DNA of 64,000 nt from positions 9,839,001 through 9,903,000 of the forward strand of contig JAUCBN010000012.1 of NCBI GenBank assembly GCA_035048815.1, in the 5' to 3' direction. Origin of the DNA: Abelmoschus esculentus. Lineage: Eukaryota > Streptophyta > Magnoliopsida > Malvales > Malvaceae. Shown one piece after another: positions 35,495-46,544 of the stretch (its first letter is position 1; each line of letters starts with the position of its first letter). The position numbers were made by a program, and so were the translations under genes. A model generated the notes under the pieces. The model was not told the origin of the DNA. It worked only from the letters and a program-made list of their open reading frames with translations, and made no database searches.

Positions 35495-37978
35495 TGTCAT
35501 ACATGAATTTCGGCCTAAGGCCTAGGTAAATGTAATAATATATAAATAATAAAACAGAAAATAAATAAATAAAAAATAAATAAAAATCTTAAAAATAATG
35601 AGATAAAGAATGAGAGTTGGCCGGCAGTTAGAATGAGGTGGTTACTTACATTTCAAATATATGATTTGAGGGGAAGTGGGGAGGAGAGGAACGGAAAATA
35701 GAGGTAGAGAGGTAGGGATCAATTTTTTCCTGTTTTCGGGCTAAAGGAGGAAGAACAAAGCGGTAGAATTTGGGGTTTTGAAGTGGAGAAGCGTTATCGG
35801 AAGATGATCGAATACGTTCGAGGTAAGATTTACGTTTAATTTTTGTGGTTCATTACTGTAGATTGTGTGTTTAGGATAAAAAAGAAACTTTTAGATCAAA
35901 CACTTAAATCTTAGTTAATGAAATTCACTTGATTGACTTAGGTTTAAAGATTAATTTAAAGTTGAGAGGGGTGTTAGATTCTTGTGAATCCGGTTGAATT
36001 TGGTGTTGTTTGAGCGAAATCCAATGGCTAAAAAAATGTTTTAGGATCGATTTTGATACGTTTTAGTGTTTAGATCATGAAAAATGAGGTTTCCGGTAGG
36101 TTTTAGAGTGTTTTTAAAATTTTCGGTGAAGTTTCCAGCACCGGAAACGGTCACCGGAGAAGAGCGTCGGCGGTCAGAGTATAAGGGCGGCAACCGGCGA
36201 ACATGTTGGTTTCATCGGAGTGCGGTGGCGTTGGATCGGAAGATGGAAGCCATGGAAGTTCTTGGTTCAAGTTCTTGGGGTTCATCCTTGTTCTTGATAA
36301 ACAAAGAAGAACACCAAGCAAAATTGAGTGTTTTGATCCAAATTGGGCTAATTTTCTGGGTTTTGGGTGTTTGTGTGAAAAACAAGGAAAATTACTCCCT
36401 TGGTCCCTCAAGCTTTAAAGTGTAGTTCAATTTAAGCCCCATATCCTTAATTTAACCCTTAAAACCTCAAATTTTATATTAATTTAATTTCTAAGTTGGA
36501 TTTAAAATTAATTTGATCTAATTAAATTTAATTTAACCCCTAATTGAACCTCAAACTCAAAATTTAATTAATTTAGATGTTAATTAGGTATTAATTTAAT
36601 TTTTAATACTTAGAAATAATTTAATTAGGTTCTTAATTGAATTTAATTTCTAAGTTGGATTTAAAATTAATTTGATCCAATTAAATCTATTTTGACGCTA
36701 AATTGAACCCTTGACCTAAAATTTGATTAATTTAGACTTTAATTAGGGCTAATTTAATTTTTTAAAACTTAAAATTTTTAATTAAATGATTAAGTGAATT
36801 TGATTAAAAAATTTCTAAGTTTTAAATTAATTTACCATAATCTAATTAAGTCTAACTCATGCTTAATCTTTTTTGGCCTTTTTAATTCTTGCCCTTTATT
36901 ATGTAAGTCTTATTGTTTCAAGTGAACTTCCCAATGTTGTTTCGAGCTCTCATGTTTTAATCGAAAGTAATTTAGTTCCTTCATCTTTTGTTTACTTTAT
37001 TTTATTTATTTGTTATATTTAATTGTTTATTATGTTTGCGTTTTTAAAATCATGTAGTATGTATGTTTAGGTGACACTTAATTACACTTAGATTAATTAA
37101 ATTAGAGCCTCTTTAGGATTAGTCACTTTAATTAATAATTAATTAAATAGAGAGATAATTTAGTAACAATGTCGTTCTAATCTTATACCTTGGGTACACT
37201 ATGTGGTCAGTATTATGAAATGACATTATGTTGGCCAAGAGTGTACTTCGGTATCGTATTCGGCGCGTCATCGAAACGTAGAAAATGATAAATAATTTAA
37301 GGTTAGAATTTAATAAAATTAATTAGGTAAAGATTAGTAACACCAATAGAATTATTAATTTTGTTTGGTGTCGAAATGGTAGTGTTCGTGCATTCGGATG
37401 TTATCATAATACACCCAGTGAAATTAATAATTTAATAGGATTTAAATATTTAAATTGATGGAGTCTTTTTAGGTTAGAACTTAAAATCGACAAGATAATA
37501 ATCGATCATGCATTTTAAAACCTTTTGGGGCAGAACTTATATTTCTTTAAATACGAGTTAAGGTTTCCTATCTAGAGGACGTTTTACTAAGCTCGTATTT
37601 AAAAGAAATGTATTTTCTTATCCAAAAGGATATTCTTATTCGAACGATATTTATTTGCCAATAACGGATTAAATTAATATTTTTATTCGAAATACCGAAA
37701 TGTCACGTATAATTAAAAGGTACCGATTTTCGGGCGCTCGTAAAGGTCGTCCTTACGCGTAACCGACTCCCGAACCCAAATATTTTTAATGAATCTCTGG
37801 TTTATTTTATGGTGTCTGTCCTACCAAAGTGGCCAGTGGCGACTCTAAATTAATTTTAAAATTCAAATGTTTTAAATAAAATTTGTTTTTTCATATTTAA
37901 AAGCAATAAAACTCGATTTTTCAAAATTCACTCGCCAAGCTATTTTTCACACTTTTCGTTTTTAAAATGGTCGCGACA
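35495..37978 (+). repeat. 3' LTR of the Ogre-like element
   Basis: Direct copy of 21447-23906 with the same TGTCATAC start and GCGACA end, followed at once by the target duplication GCCCT. Differences from the 5' LTR are scattered single bases and two short indels; 22 bases of net length difference or slightly more come from those indels. Confidence 0.95.
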
Positions 37979-37983
37979 GCCCT

Positions 37984-38741
37984 AGTTTGATTGAGGCATT
38001 GAGCGGCTTCTCAGGATGCTCCCTTTATAGTCGGTCGTAGACTTAGGTTAACAATCGGTTATATAAAGATTATCACTTAAAAAAATAAAAAATAATTTAA
38101 GTAATCTATTTTAGTCATCAAGATCCCAAAACATGTAAAACATAAAGAGTTTTACATTGTATAACTTGATCTTATCTCTATATATTATATATAATGTATA
38201 ATATTTTATTATTTTTAGTTTGAATTGGATTAAGCATAATATAACGTGACTAAACTTTTCAACACTTTCAGAAGATCAAACTTTTAAAACACTGATAAAC
38301 GTAAAACGTTTTATGCAAAAACAAATCAAACTTAAAAAAATGCTCAAGAACGGAGAAAAAACGAAAAGAACGCTTAGATGGTTTAAAGCAATGCTTTTAT
38401 TATTTAGAAATCTAGAATACCATGATACGGGTGCAAATCGTCTACCTCTTTCTTATGCCTCTATTTTAAATTAGGGGATTAGGGGTTAGGGTTTTAGGTT
38501 AAGGGTTGTGATTAAGGTTTAGGGTTTTAGGTTAGGGGTTGTGGTTAGAGATTAGGGAATTAGGGGTAAGTTGTATTTTTAGGGGTAGAGTTTAGGGTTT
38601 AGGATATAGAAAATTAAGGTTATGGTTTAAAATTTAATTTTTTAGAAATTTTTAACGGGAGGCATGGATGGAGACATGATAAAGAGGTAGATGATTTTTA
38701 CTCCTATGACACATCCAAAACGAAGTGAGAAAAACCTCTTA
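37984..38741. other. Intergenic DNA with telomere-like TTAGGG/TTTAGGG stretch
   Basis: This is the right flank of the Ogre insertion; joined to the left flank, the pre-insertion site reads ...AGAGGCCCTAGTTTG.... Positions about 38467-38625 hold a degenerate series of TTAGGG, TTTAGGG and GTTAGG words, similar to the plant telomere repeat but irregular. No gene is seen. Confidence 0.6.
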
Positions 38742-38750
38742 CATCAAATC

Positions 38751-39250
38751 GGCAAAATTATATAAAAAACCCTTTTTAATTATATAAATACAAATATATA
38801 CCCTTTACAACTTCAATGACAAATCTATACCCCTGTCAGGCCACGTAGGAAGAAGTCGCTACCTACAAAAAGCGATTAAAGAAGTCGCTCTGTGTAGGAA
38901 GCGACTTCTTGCTGAGTTGGCCTCCCTTGTCACATAAGCCATTAATTTTAATGTGGATAAGAAATCGTTCTGTGCACAGAGCGCCTTCCCTAGGTTTGGG
39001 AATCGTAAAACCCTAGTTTCAAGAAATCGCTTTGTACACAGAGCGATTTCAATTAAATTTGAAGCGTCCTTAAAGAAATCGCTTTGTGCACAGAGCGATT
39101 TCTTTGGAAATTGAATCGATTTTACAAAGAAATCGCTCTGCGTACAAAGCGATTTCTTTTGAAATTGAATCGAATTTAAGGAAATCGCTCTGTGCACAGA
39201 ACGATTTCCTTTATGATATCGTTTCCCGAGGGTAGCGATCTCCCTATAAA
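38751..39250 (+). repeat. Left terminal inverted repeat of MULE-2, stack of palindromes
   Basis: After the AT-rich terminus come CTGTCAGGCCACGTAGGAAG and then at least six palindromic units of the type GAAATCGCTCTGT...ACAGAGCGATTTC at about 38857, 38967, 39025, 39074, 39127 and 39179. The stems vary (GAAGTCGC with GCGACTTC, GAAATCGC with GCGATTTC, GGAAATCG with CGATTTCC), usually keeping complementarity. The block AAACCTAGGG...CCCTAGTTTC is also shared with the right end. Confidence 0.88.
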
Positions 39251-39367
39251 TTGCCACCCCCTCCCTCATTTCATTTCATCCCGAAGTCGCGTTTTATAAG
39301 AAATTTCTTCTTTTTTCTTACTTGAAAATTGTTTTTTAGTTATTTTGTCTCCGGGTTATTCGATAAC

Positions 39368-41417
39368 ATGGCGAGTCTCTATAGATTGGATGATAATCAT
39401 TGTTTCAACTTCTGGCGGCATAATAAGGTATTTTTAATTTTTTATATTATTATTATTATTTTATATATATTTTTAAATTTTTTATATTATTATTTATAAA
39501 ATATTTTATTTAATGTTTTCTTTATATATATTTTTAGAGGGTTATGAAAGGGTTTTAAACTACTACCATCATCGAGTTATGGATGCTCCGGATTCGGCTA
39601 TTATGCCTTATCTGAACCAGGTCGGGTTCGGGTATGTGAGCCTTATTATCCCGGGGATGAAAGTGGATCCCTACTTGATTAATGTTTTGCTTGAAAGGTG
39701 GAGACCGGAGACCCACACATTTCATCTTTCGTATGGTGAGGCCACTATAACCTTACAAGACGTGTATTTCCAACTTGGTTTGCGTATTGATGGCCTCGTT
39801 CTAACGGGTATTGCGGAAGACGATTGGGTTAGTCTTTGTTATCAACATCTTGGACGTGTTCCCAAGAAGATGTCCGGCAGGAAGATATTGTTGAAGTGGT
39901 TGGTCGATAATTTTTCAGATCTACCATTGATGCCGACGAAGATACAAAGAAGGTAACTATTTTTTTAATTTTTTTAATTAATTTTTTTTATCAATTTATA
40001 TTATTTTTTTAGAATTTTTAGAATTTAGGGTTATTTATATTAATTTTATCAATTTATAGTGTTATGCTCACGCACATATTTTGCGCATAATTGGCAGGAT
40101 TTTGAGGCCGGACAACCCGCAACAAAGTGCATTTGGTGTGATTATGCCATCTACAGAACTTTTCAGAATCCGGCAATCTCAATTGGGGATCGGCTGTTCT
40201 TGCCTTTTTATATTGAGAGCTTTGTACGAATATTGATCCTCGAAAGCAAGTCATAGGATGTTTAATATTGCTTCAGTCTTGGGCATGGTACCGTATGCCT
40301 TTTCTTCAGCCTTCTTTGATTACACGATGTGCATATGAGTTTTCACTAGCTCGGAGGTAATATTTTATTATGTTTAATGTTTTTTATTTTTTTTAAAATT
40401 ATTGTTTATAATTTATTGCTTATAAATTTATTTTATTAATGGTAGGTGTTGTTATCCATTGTTGCATTCTGGATTGCCGGATAACCAACCAGATTTCTGA
40501 TTACTGATAGATCGGAAGGAGGTATTTGAGCGTTTTTTTTTATATTTTAAATTAATTTTGAAATTTAAAAATGTTTTAATTTATTTTAATACGGGGTATT
40601 TTTTCCAGTTCATTTGGCAGTTGTACAACGAGCCAGCCATTATGTCTTGTATCCCAACTAACATAGTGGCTCGCTCAAACTTATGGTTTTCGATGGTGCC
40701 GCTGATTAATTACTCAACTATCGAGTGACATCCTGATAATCGAGTTTTATGGCAGTTTGGGTTTAAGCAAGGCATTCCAGAACCACCTCTTGTCTTTGAT
40801 ACCTTGTATGCTCTCACAAGACAAGGGAGGACCGACGTGGATTGGTCGGACAAACATAGAGAGTACATCTAGATGTGGGCTGAAAGATTCCAGCGGATCT
40901 CGATGTATGAAGTAATTGTGGACGAAAGTTTGGGATACGGGTATTTCTGTTGGTACGTTGACAACGGTAAGCCCCACATCTTGACTGTAGAGGAGCGAGC
41001 ACGTGAGATAGTCATTGCTCCGCGGAGACGTCCACTGGTCCAACGAGCAGGGCGTGGTAAAGGACAAAATATTCCAGAGGAGCCACCTGCTATACCAATA
41101 CCCCAGCCCCAACCGTCTTGGTCTCCTCGGTTTCCACCACTCTTGGAGGGGGTTTTTACTAACGTCTTGCAGCCGTGTCTGCGATGGGTGTTACCACCAT
41201 CCCGATGCCATTGACTTCTTACTATCCACCATCGCCAGCATATGTTCCTGAGTTTTCTCCTATGCCTCAGTTTTCATATTTTGGATCTAGTTCAGGTATG
41301 GTCGACAAGACTCCTCCTCAGAGCTTCTTTTACACCGGCTCATCTGCTAATGGTTCTCACTCCGGTAATGTGGAAGGAGATGATGATGAGGAAGAAAAAG
41401 ACCGTGAAAGATTATAG
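39368..41417 (+). pseudogene. Plant mobile domain (MAIN/serine-threonine phosphatase 7 long-form-like) gene in MULE-2, broken
   Basis: First exon ATG 39368 to 39427 (MASLYRLDDNHCFNFWRHNK, donor GTATTT). Second exon about 39540-39952 contains MPYLNQVGFGYVSLI, LLERWRPETHTFHLSYGEAT and TLQDVYFQLGLRIDG, the PMD core. Later exons carry CLILLQSWAWYRMPFLQPS (about 40255-40357) and FIWQLYNEPAIMSCIPTNIV, then LWQFGFKQGIPEPPLVFDT (about 40610-40870), ending in a Pro/Gln-rich and acidic tail. Stops occur at about 40728 (TGA for an expected Trp in IEWHP) and about 40870 (TAG). Exon 3 does not join cleanly in frame. PMD proteins such as MAIN and MAIL1 act in the nucleus in silencing and meristem maintenance; in MULEs their role is unknown. 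Confidence 0.8.
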
Positions 41418-41740
41418 CGAAGAAATCCGCGTCGAGATCATCGTCCACCACGTTGCGGCACAGGCGGGCATAGACGTCATTAGTTTCTTTTATGTATTTT
41501 TTTCTTAATTTGTTTTCTTTCATATGTTTTTGGTAAACTTAATTTGGTTTATTAATGTAGACGGTTTGTTGTTATATATTTAATCTTTTTCTTATTAATT
41601 TGGTAAATTTAATTTGGTAAATTTAATTTCTTAAATATTCTTTCATCAAATCTTAAGTCTTAATAAATGGACACATTAAAGAATAAATAAAGACTAGTAA
41701 TAATTAAATATTACACATATTATGTAAAATATAAACCGTA

Positions 41741-44539
41741 TCACTCTATAGAAGGACCAGATTGATGCGGACATGTTCTTCGGGTGTGTCCTGGATTTTT
41801 ACAAATAGTGCATAACTTGGGTTGCCCAGTACTTTCTCTATGACCAACCAAATCTTCATCGTAGAATATTCTAGTTGATATTGGGCGACCTTTTTTCTCG
41901 CGTCTTAATGCAAAATTCGGTTGTATTTTTGGTTCATCGTCCGTCGTATCTTCATCTCATTCATTTCCAATAGGAGAGAACTCGCGTTCGTAAACCTTAA
42001 ACACGGTTGTCAACAAGTAAACTGGATCAACAATCGTCATGTAATTTAACCGGACAAAAGAACAAACAGCAATGGTGTACGGGCAGGGATATTTAAATGT
42101 TTGGAAGAACCCACAATCACATGTTCTTTTCCTCAAATCCACGACGTAAGCATTATGTTGTATACCTTCTAACGGTCTTGAGTACTCAAAGACACGGAAT
42201 AAATGACCTTCCCATGAGAAACATGTTACATTCATGGAATTCGACTGTTGTACAAATGCTTGCAATTTATTTCGAAGATCTGGGTGAAGTGTATAACCAC
42301 CTTCCATATACTCTTGAGCTTATTTACCCAATGTGGCAAAGAGGGATCCCAATCGATAATATGTCGCTTTGACAACAAAAGTGATCGGTAAGTGTCTCAC
42401 TCATTTTAACGATGAGTTAATTGCCTCGGCTAGGTTGATGGTCATATGACCATATCTTTTGCCTCCATCAAATGAACGAAGCCACTTCTCTCGAGGTATA
42501 TTAAGAATGTAGTTATATCCATCTTCATTGCGATTGTGTAAGTCTTCCAATAGCTGTTCGACTTCTCTCACCAAGTATGTATTTCATGTGCATTAAAAAA
42601 TGCAGGGTTAATAATTCTGAAAAGAAATTTGAGGAAGAAAAAGAAGTTAATACTAACCCATTCGAAGCACCATTATACGTTCATTGGGGCTTTTGAATCT
42701 CGCAAGGTAATTAGCTGCAATGTGTCATAGACAATATCGATGATAAATTTGTGACGGTTGCCAAGATCGTCCCATCTTCTGCATTGCGTATTTGATCGCT
42801 TTTCCTTGGTCAGAAATTACACATATTCCATCATCCCTTTCCCGCAAGACAGATGATAGAACATACCTTCACAAGTTCTTCAAGAAGAACTCCTAAGAAG
42901 GGAGATCCTCTTTTTCAACGATTGCGAAAGCAACTGGAATAATCTTTCGGTTACCATCTTACGCAACTGTCAACAATAAAATTTGTGTATACCTGCCGTA
43001 CAACCAAGTACCGTCGATCTGAATCATCGGTTTGCAATAACGGAATATATTGACACATTGTGAAAAGGTCCAAAACAACCGTTCAAATTGGCAAACACCA
43101 GGTATGATACGGTCATTTTCATACGCCAGTATTATTTCAAGCTTCACCACCGTACCAGGAATATGCTTTTTTATCAACGAAAGCCACGGTCGTAATTCAT
43201 TGTACGATTCCTTCCACTGACCGTACAACTTCTGAACGGTACGTTGTTTTGCATACCATGCTTGTTTATACAGAACATGGTAACCGTATTGAGACGTGAC
43301 TGAAGTCATACAAGTATAAACGGTTACCCGCGGATTCGCTTTCACCAGAGGCATAATGGTATCACACAGCACGTGTACATCCAAGTTTCGATGATCCTGA
43401 TTAAGACGACCCACGATGCATGTGTGAGGATCATCAAACTTGGTAATCTGCCAAAAGATGTTTAATTTCTTCAAACGAGAAACACGAACCCTCCATTTAC
43501 ATCCCTGCTTCTTGTGTACACATTCAGCAATGTACTTATCAGATGCATTCTTGTAAACACCGGATGCAACGGAGTTACGAATATTATAATGCTTGATTGC
43601 TGCAATCGCCAGATCTTTGGTCTCGAAAACCTTTCCTTTATATATTTCAAGAGAACCACCTTGGTTGTATTGGTCGATCTGATGAAATTATGGAGCATTG
43701 AAGACTTCCATATCAATGGATGCAAAGTGGGACAGTGGCTCGTAAAACGACATTGGAATTGAAGTGTTAGGGGCATCCACTTCGTCTGACTTCTTTGGCT
43801 CATCGACATCTTCGGGAGGGCCATAAAAAAGTCCTAGCTCATCACCATCAGGGCCAGACTCCTGAATCGGTTCTTCGTCAGAGCGATCACCCTCAAATTT
43901 GAACAACTATAAGTCCAGCGTAGGTCCAACAACTACAGATGAATGTTGGGTTGGTGGGAAGTTCAAATCAAATTCAGACCGAAAGAACGAAGACGGTTGG
44001 GTGGGTGGTAGATTAAGGTTGAAATCAAAAGAAGCAACACAAGAATGTCTTGCCGCCGAAGATAATGGAACATCAACATTGTTCTGTGAACACTGTATCG
44101 ACAACAAGTTGAAATCGTCTCGAATATTGGTTGTAGGGCTATAAACTTTAGGGTCGAAATCAAAATTTGTACGACATCAATATGGAACAGCAGGAACATC
44201 ATCATCATTATCAGAAATCGCAAACAACTCTAACGGACCTCCTAAGGAATATTGCATATGCGAATCGAGCATCATTTCAACGTCTACATTGTCGGCCATA
44301 TGAAAAATTGTATAATATAATGGCTCCAATGACGTTGGTAATCTATATTTTAATGACTCCAATTTTTGACCTCGAGCATGCGGAACATGATCCGATACTC
44401 TTTTCATCAATGATCTATAGCTTAATCTCCGCGGGAGCTCAAGTGTAACTGTATTCGAAGACTGAAACACCACACCCAAAGATGCATCAGCAACCATTTG
44501 GCCATCGTAATAAACCAAACCAATGATTCTTCTTGACAT
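41741..44539 (-). pseudogene. MURA transposase of MULE-2, full-length but disabled
   Basis: Minus strand from ATG 44539 (MSRRIIGLVYYDGQ) to TGA 41743-41741. Domain order: PB1-like N-terminus (44539-44200); acidic linker; MuDR region with KWRVRVSRLKK and KFDDPHTC (about 43700-43440); MULE DDE domain with PMIQIDGTWLYGRY (about 43030-42990) and the CLRHIAANY helix (about 42720); SWIM region CDCGFFQTFKYPCPY (about 42120-42070); zinc knuckle CTICKNPGHTRRTC (about 41800-41765), a good C-x2-C-x4-H-x4-C. Stops include TAA at about 43695 and 42959, and TGA at about 41955; a short intron probably interrupts near 42590-42660. The SWIM histidine is replaced by tyrosine. The enzyme would cut and integrate DNA but this copy cannot be functional. 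Confidence 0.85.
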
Positions 44540-44639
44540 TTTGACTTTTAAATTCAAATGAAAACAGATTCAAACTAAAACTTTTGGGATTAAGAATTGA
44601 GAATTCTGGTTCGAAATTTTGGGGTTCAAATTTGAAATA

Positions 44640-44722
44640 TTTAACCACGTGGAAATCGCTTCCTGCAGAAAACGATTTCTGTTGTTAGACTAGAAATCGC
44701 TTCCTGCAGCTAGCGATTTCAA
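44640..44722. repeat. Two internal palindromes in the intergenic gap of MULE-2
   Basis: GAAATCGCTTCCTGCAGAAA with ACGATTTC (about 44651-44679) and GAAATCGCTTCCTGCAGCTA with GCGATTTC (about 44693-44720). They repeat the palindrome type of the terminal repeats, but lie in the middle of the element between the divergent MURA start (44539) and the plus-strand fragment at about 44826. Confidence 0.8.
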
Positions 44723-44825
44723 TAATTTTCTGGCTATATATGACTCTTTTCCCTGCTTTCAGACTGAAAACGCTCCGTCAATAATTCATCAAGTTTCAGA
44801 AAAGATTTCTGTGGCAAATCTATAG

Positions 44826-45298
44826 ATGGTTATGTTTTCTTGTGTTCTTTTTTCTCTGGTACATATGGTTACACTTCGTTTAGTAGCAAGATAACATACG
44901 ATGAGTTCTATGATTTAATATCGACGGAGGTTGCAAAGGAGAAAACAAGAACAAGAGAAATCTTATACATGCAAGCAAAAATATCAGTTGATGAACCAAG
45001 TCCTGAAGCATATTACCTGTTGAAATTGTCAAGTTCAAAAGACTTTCGGAAGATGTTTCGAGCTTACACAAATATTTCATGTCTATATATTGAGATTTAC
45101 GTCAAATTTAAGGATGAAGTTAGTTCAGTTACGGATGAAGTTAGTTCATCAAGCAACATCGATGAAGAAACAATTTTACAACGTATCAACAACAGACGAC
45201 ATCGAAAGGAACAACAAATTGAAGAACTTAACTTAACATCTGACGTGTATACAGATTACGAAAACACGGAAACAAACGATTCTTCAACCACTTAGATA
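44826..45298 (+). pseudogene. Second MURA-like N-terminal (PB1-like) domain fragment in MULE-2
   Basis: The open frame reads from about 44840 to 45294: GTYGYTSFSSKITYDEFYDL, then SPEAYYLLKLSSSKDFRKMF and NISCLYIEIYVKFKDEV, ending in an acidic, Thr-rich tail with a stop at 45293-45295. The alternation of a short strand, helix and a final IEIYV strand resembles the PB1-like N-terminal domain of MURA proteins, but with no downstream MuDR or DDE domain. ATG 44826 is one base out of frame, so either a frameshift removed the true start or a TTG at 44840 marks the present border. It is divergent from the MURA gene. Function unknown; domain assignment is inferred. Confidence 0.5.
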
Positions 45299-45402
45299 TT
45301 TCTTATGTATAGTTTAATATTTTTGGGCAATAGTAATAAAGTGTAACTTTTATTACATTTTTTTAATAATGATACATTTTATTAAAATTGACTTATTAAG
45401 AT

Positions 45403-46544
45403 TGTAAAACTAAAATTGATTTTGATATAACAAATAAATGTAAGGACTATTTTTGAAATAATTTTCTGGTTCTTAAGTCAAAACTTGATTTCTAAGTCAA
45501 AACCAAGAACTTTAAAATATTCTTACAAGTCTTTTTTACACGAGAGTATCGATACCATGAGGATAGGTATCGATACACCTGGGAATTTTCAAGGCTTGTT
45601 CTTGAGATCAAGAACAGGTATCGAAACAAGGTTCGATACCAAAACTTTCTATCAACCCATGTTTCGATACTGGTATCGAAACATCTTGGTTAATTTTCAA
45701 ATTATTTTTTAATTTTTAAAATATGACTCTAGGACACCCTTAATCCCCAACGGCTAGTTTTTGATTCAAATAAGTCAACCGTTGGTGTTAGTTAATTTTT
45801 AAATGATGGTTAGCCTGTATCGAAACAAGGTTCGATACCGGGCATCACAGAAAGTTTTTGTATCGAAACAGGTATCGATACACCCCTATTAAATGCACAA
45901 CGGCTCTTTCTTTTCTTGGCTTGTTTCGAAACAGGTACCCCGTGTTTCGATACCACCTGCTGCAGAGTGCATTTATGATTGAAAGATGAAGCTCCAACGT
46001 CCATATTTACTTTCCCAACAACTTCAACGGTTAGAAATCAATGAGAAGGTATAAAAAGAAGCATTTTCAAAAGCATAAAAACAAAAAAGAACATCAAGTA
46101 ACATTCAAGCTCAAAAATCCAACTCAAAGCACTTTATTGAATACCTTGTCCTCCCAACTTGTACTTCTCATTTTGATTTGTTGTAATTTAAGTTTGGGGA
46201 GAGTTTGCTTGTATCAAGGGCTATTATTTCTTGTGAGAATAATCCTTTTAGCCAACTTAACCTTTTTTAAACCTTGTGAGTGGTAAAATCAATTTTGGGT
46301 AGAAAATTGATTTGTTTGTAAAGGTTATCCCTTGAACCTAGAAAAAGACTGAATTCAATAGTGAATTGCTTTCAAAATCCTTAGTGGGAGCTAAGGTAGT
46401 GGAGTAGAGCTTGTTCGAAGCTTGAACCACTATAACTCTTTGTGTTCTTCAATTTTTTCTATTTTCACCAAATCTCTCCTACAAATTTTTAATATCCAAT
46501 TCACCCCCCCTCTTGGCCATTATCCAATACCGATCAACTCAACA
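45403..46544. mobile_element. Solo LTR (Copia-type), 1142 bp, nested in MULE-2
   Basis: Starts TGTAAAAC and ends CTCAACA, flanked by a perfect 5-bp duplication AAGAT (45398-45402 and 46545-46549). Near the 3' end it has AAAATCCTTAGTGGGAGCTA with AGGTAGTGG, ACCACTATAACTCTTTGTG and CAATTCACCCCCCCTCTTGG, words common at the end of plant SIRE/Maximus-type Copia LTRs. Positions 45546-45960 contain about a dozen TATCGAAAC / GTTTCGATA / GTATCGATAC half-sites arranged in facing pairs. No internal retrotransposon genes remain, so it arose by LTR-LTR recombination. Confidence 0.88.

Larger units (their letters stand above)
21447..37978 (+). mobile_element. Complete Ogre/Tat-type Ty3/gypsy LTR retrotransposon, 16.5 kb, coding-defective
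   Basis: Two direct LTRs of about 2.46 and 2.48 kb (TGTCATAC...GCGACA) enclose an internal region, and the whole is flanked by a perfect 5-bp duplication GCCCT (21442-21446 and 37979-37983). Order: LTR, tRNA primer site, an extra ORF1, gag, protease, a short intron-like gap, reverse transcriptase, RNase H, a second RNase H, integrase, a long 3' UTR with hairpin arrays, polypurine tract, LTR. An ORF upstream of gag, a pro-RT gap with splice-like acceptor, dual RNase H and a tRNA-Arg-like primer site define the Ogre/Tat lineage. Numerous stops and loss of the RT active site make it non-autonomous. The LTRs are very similar, with two short indels (about 11 and 13 bp), so insertion was fairly recent. 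Confidence 0.95.

Noticed and set aside
35239..35529. Open frame with repeated MRRTASD words before the 3' LTR
   Set aside because: It translates the hairpin repeat array and runs into the LTR; the pairing pattern explains the sequence better than coding.
43899..44448. Plus-strand open frames opposite the MULE-2 transposase
   Set aside because: Antisense shadows of the MURA N-terminal region.
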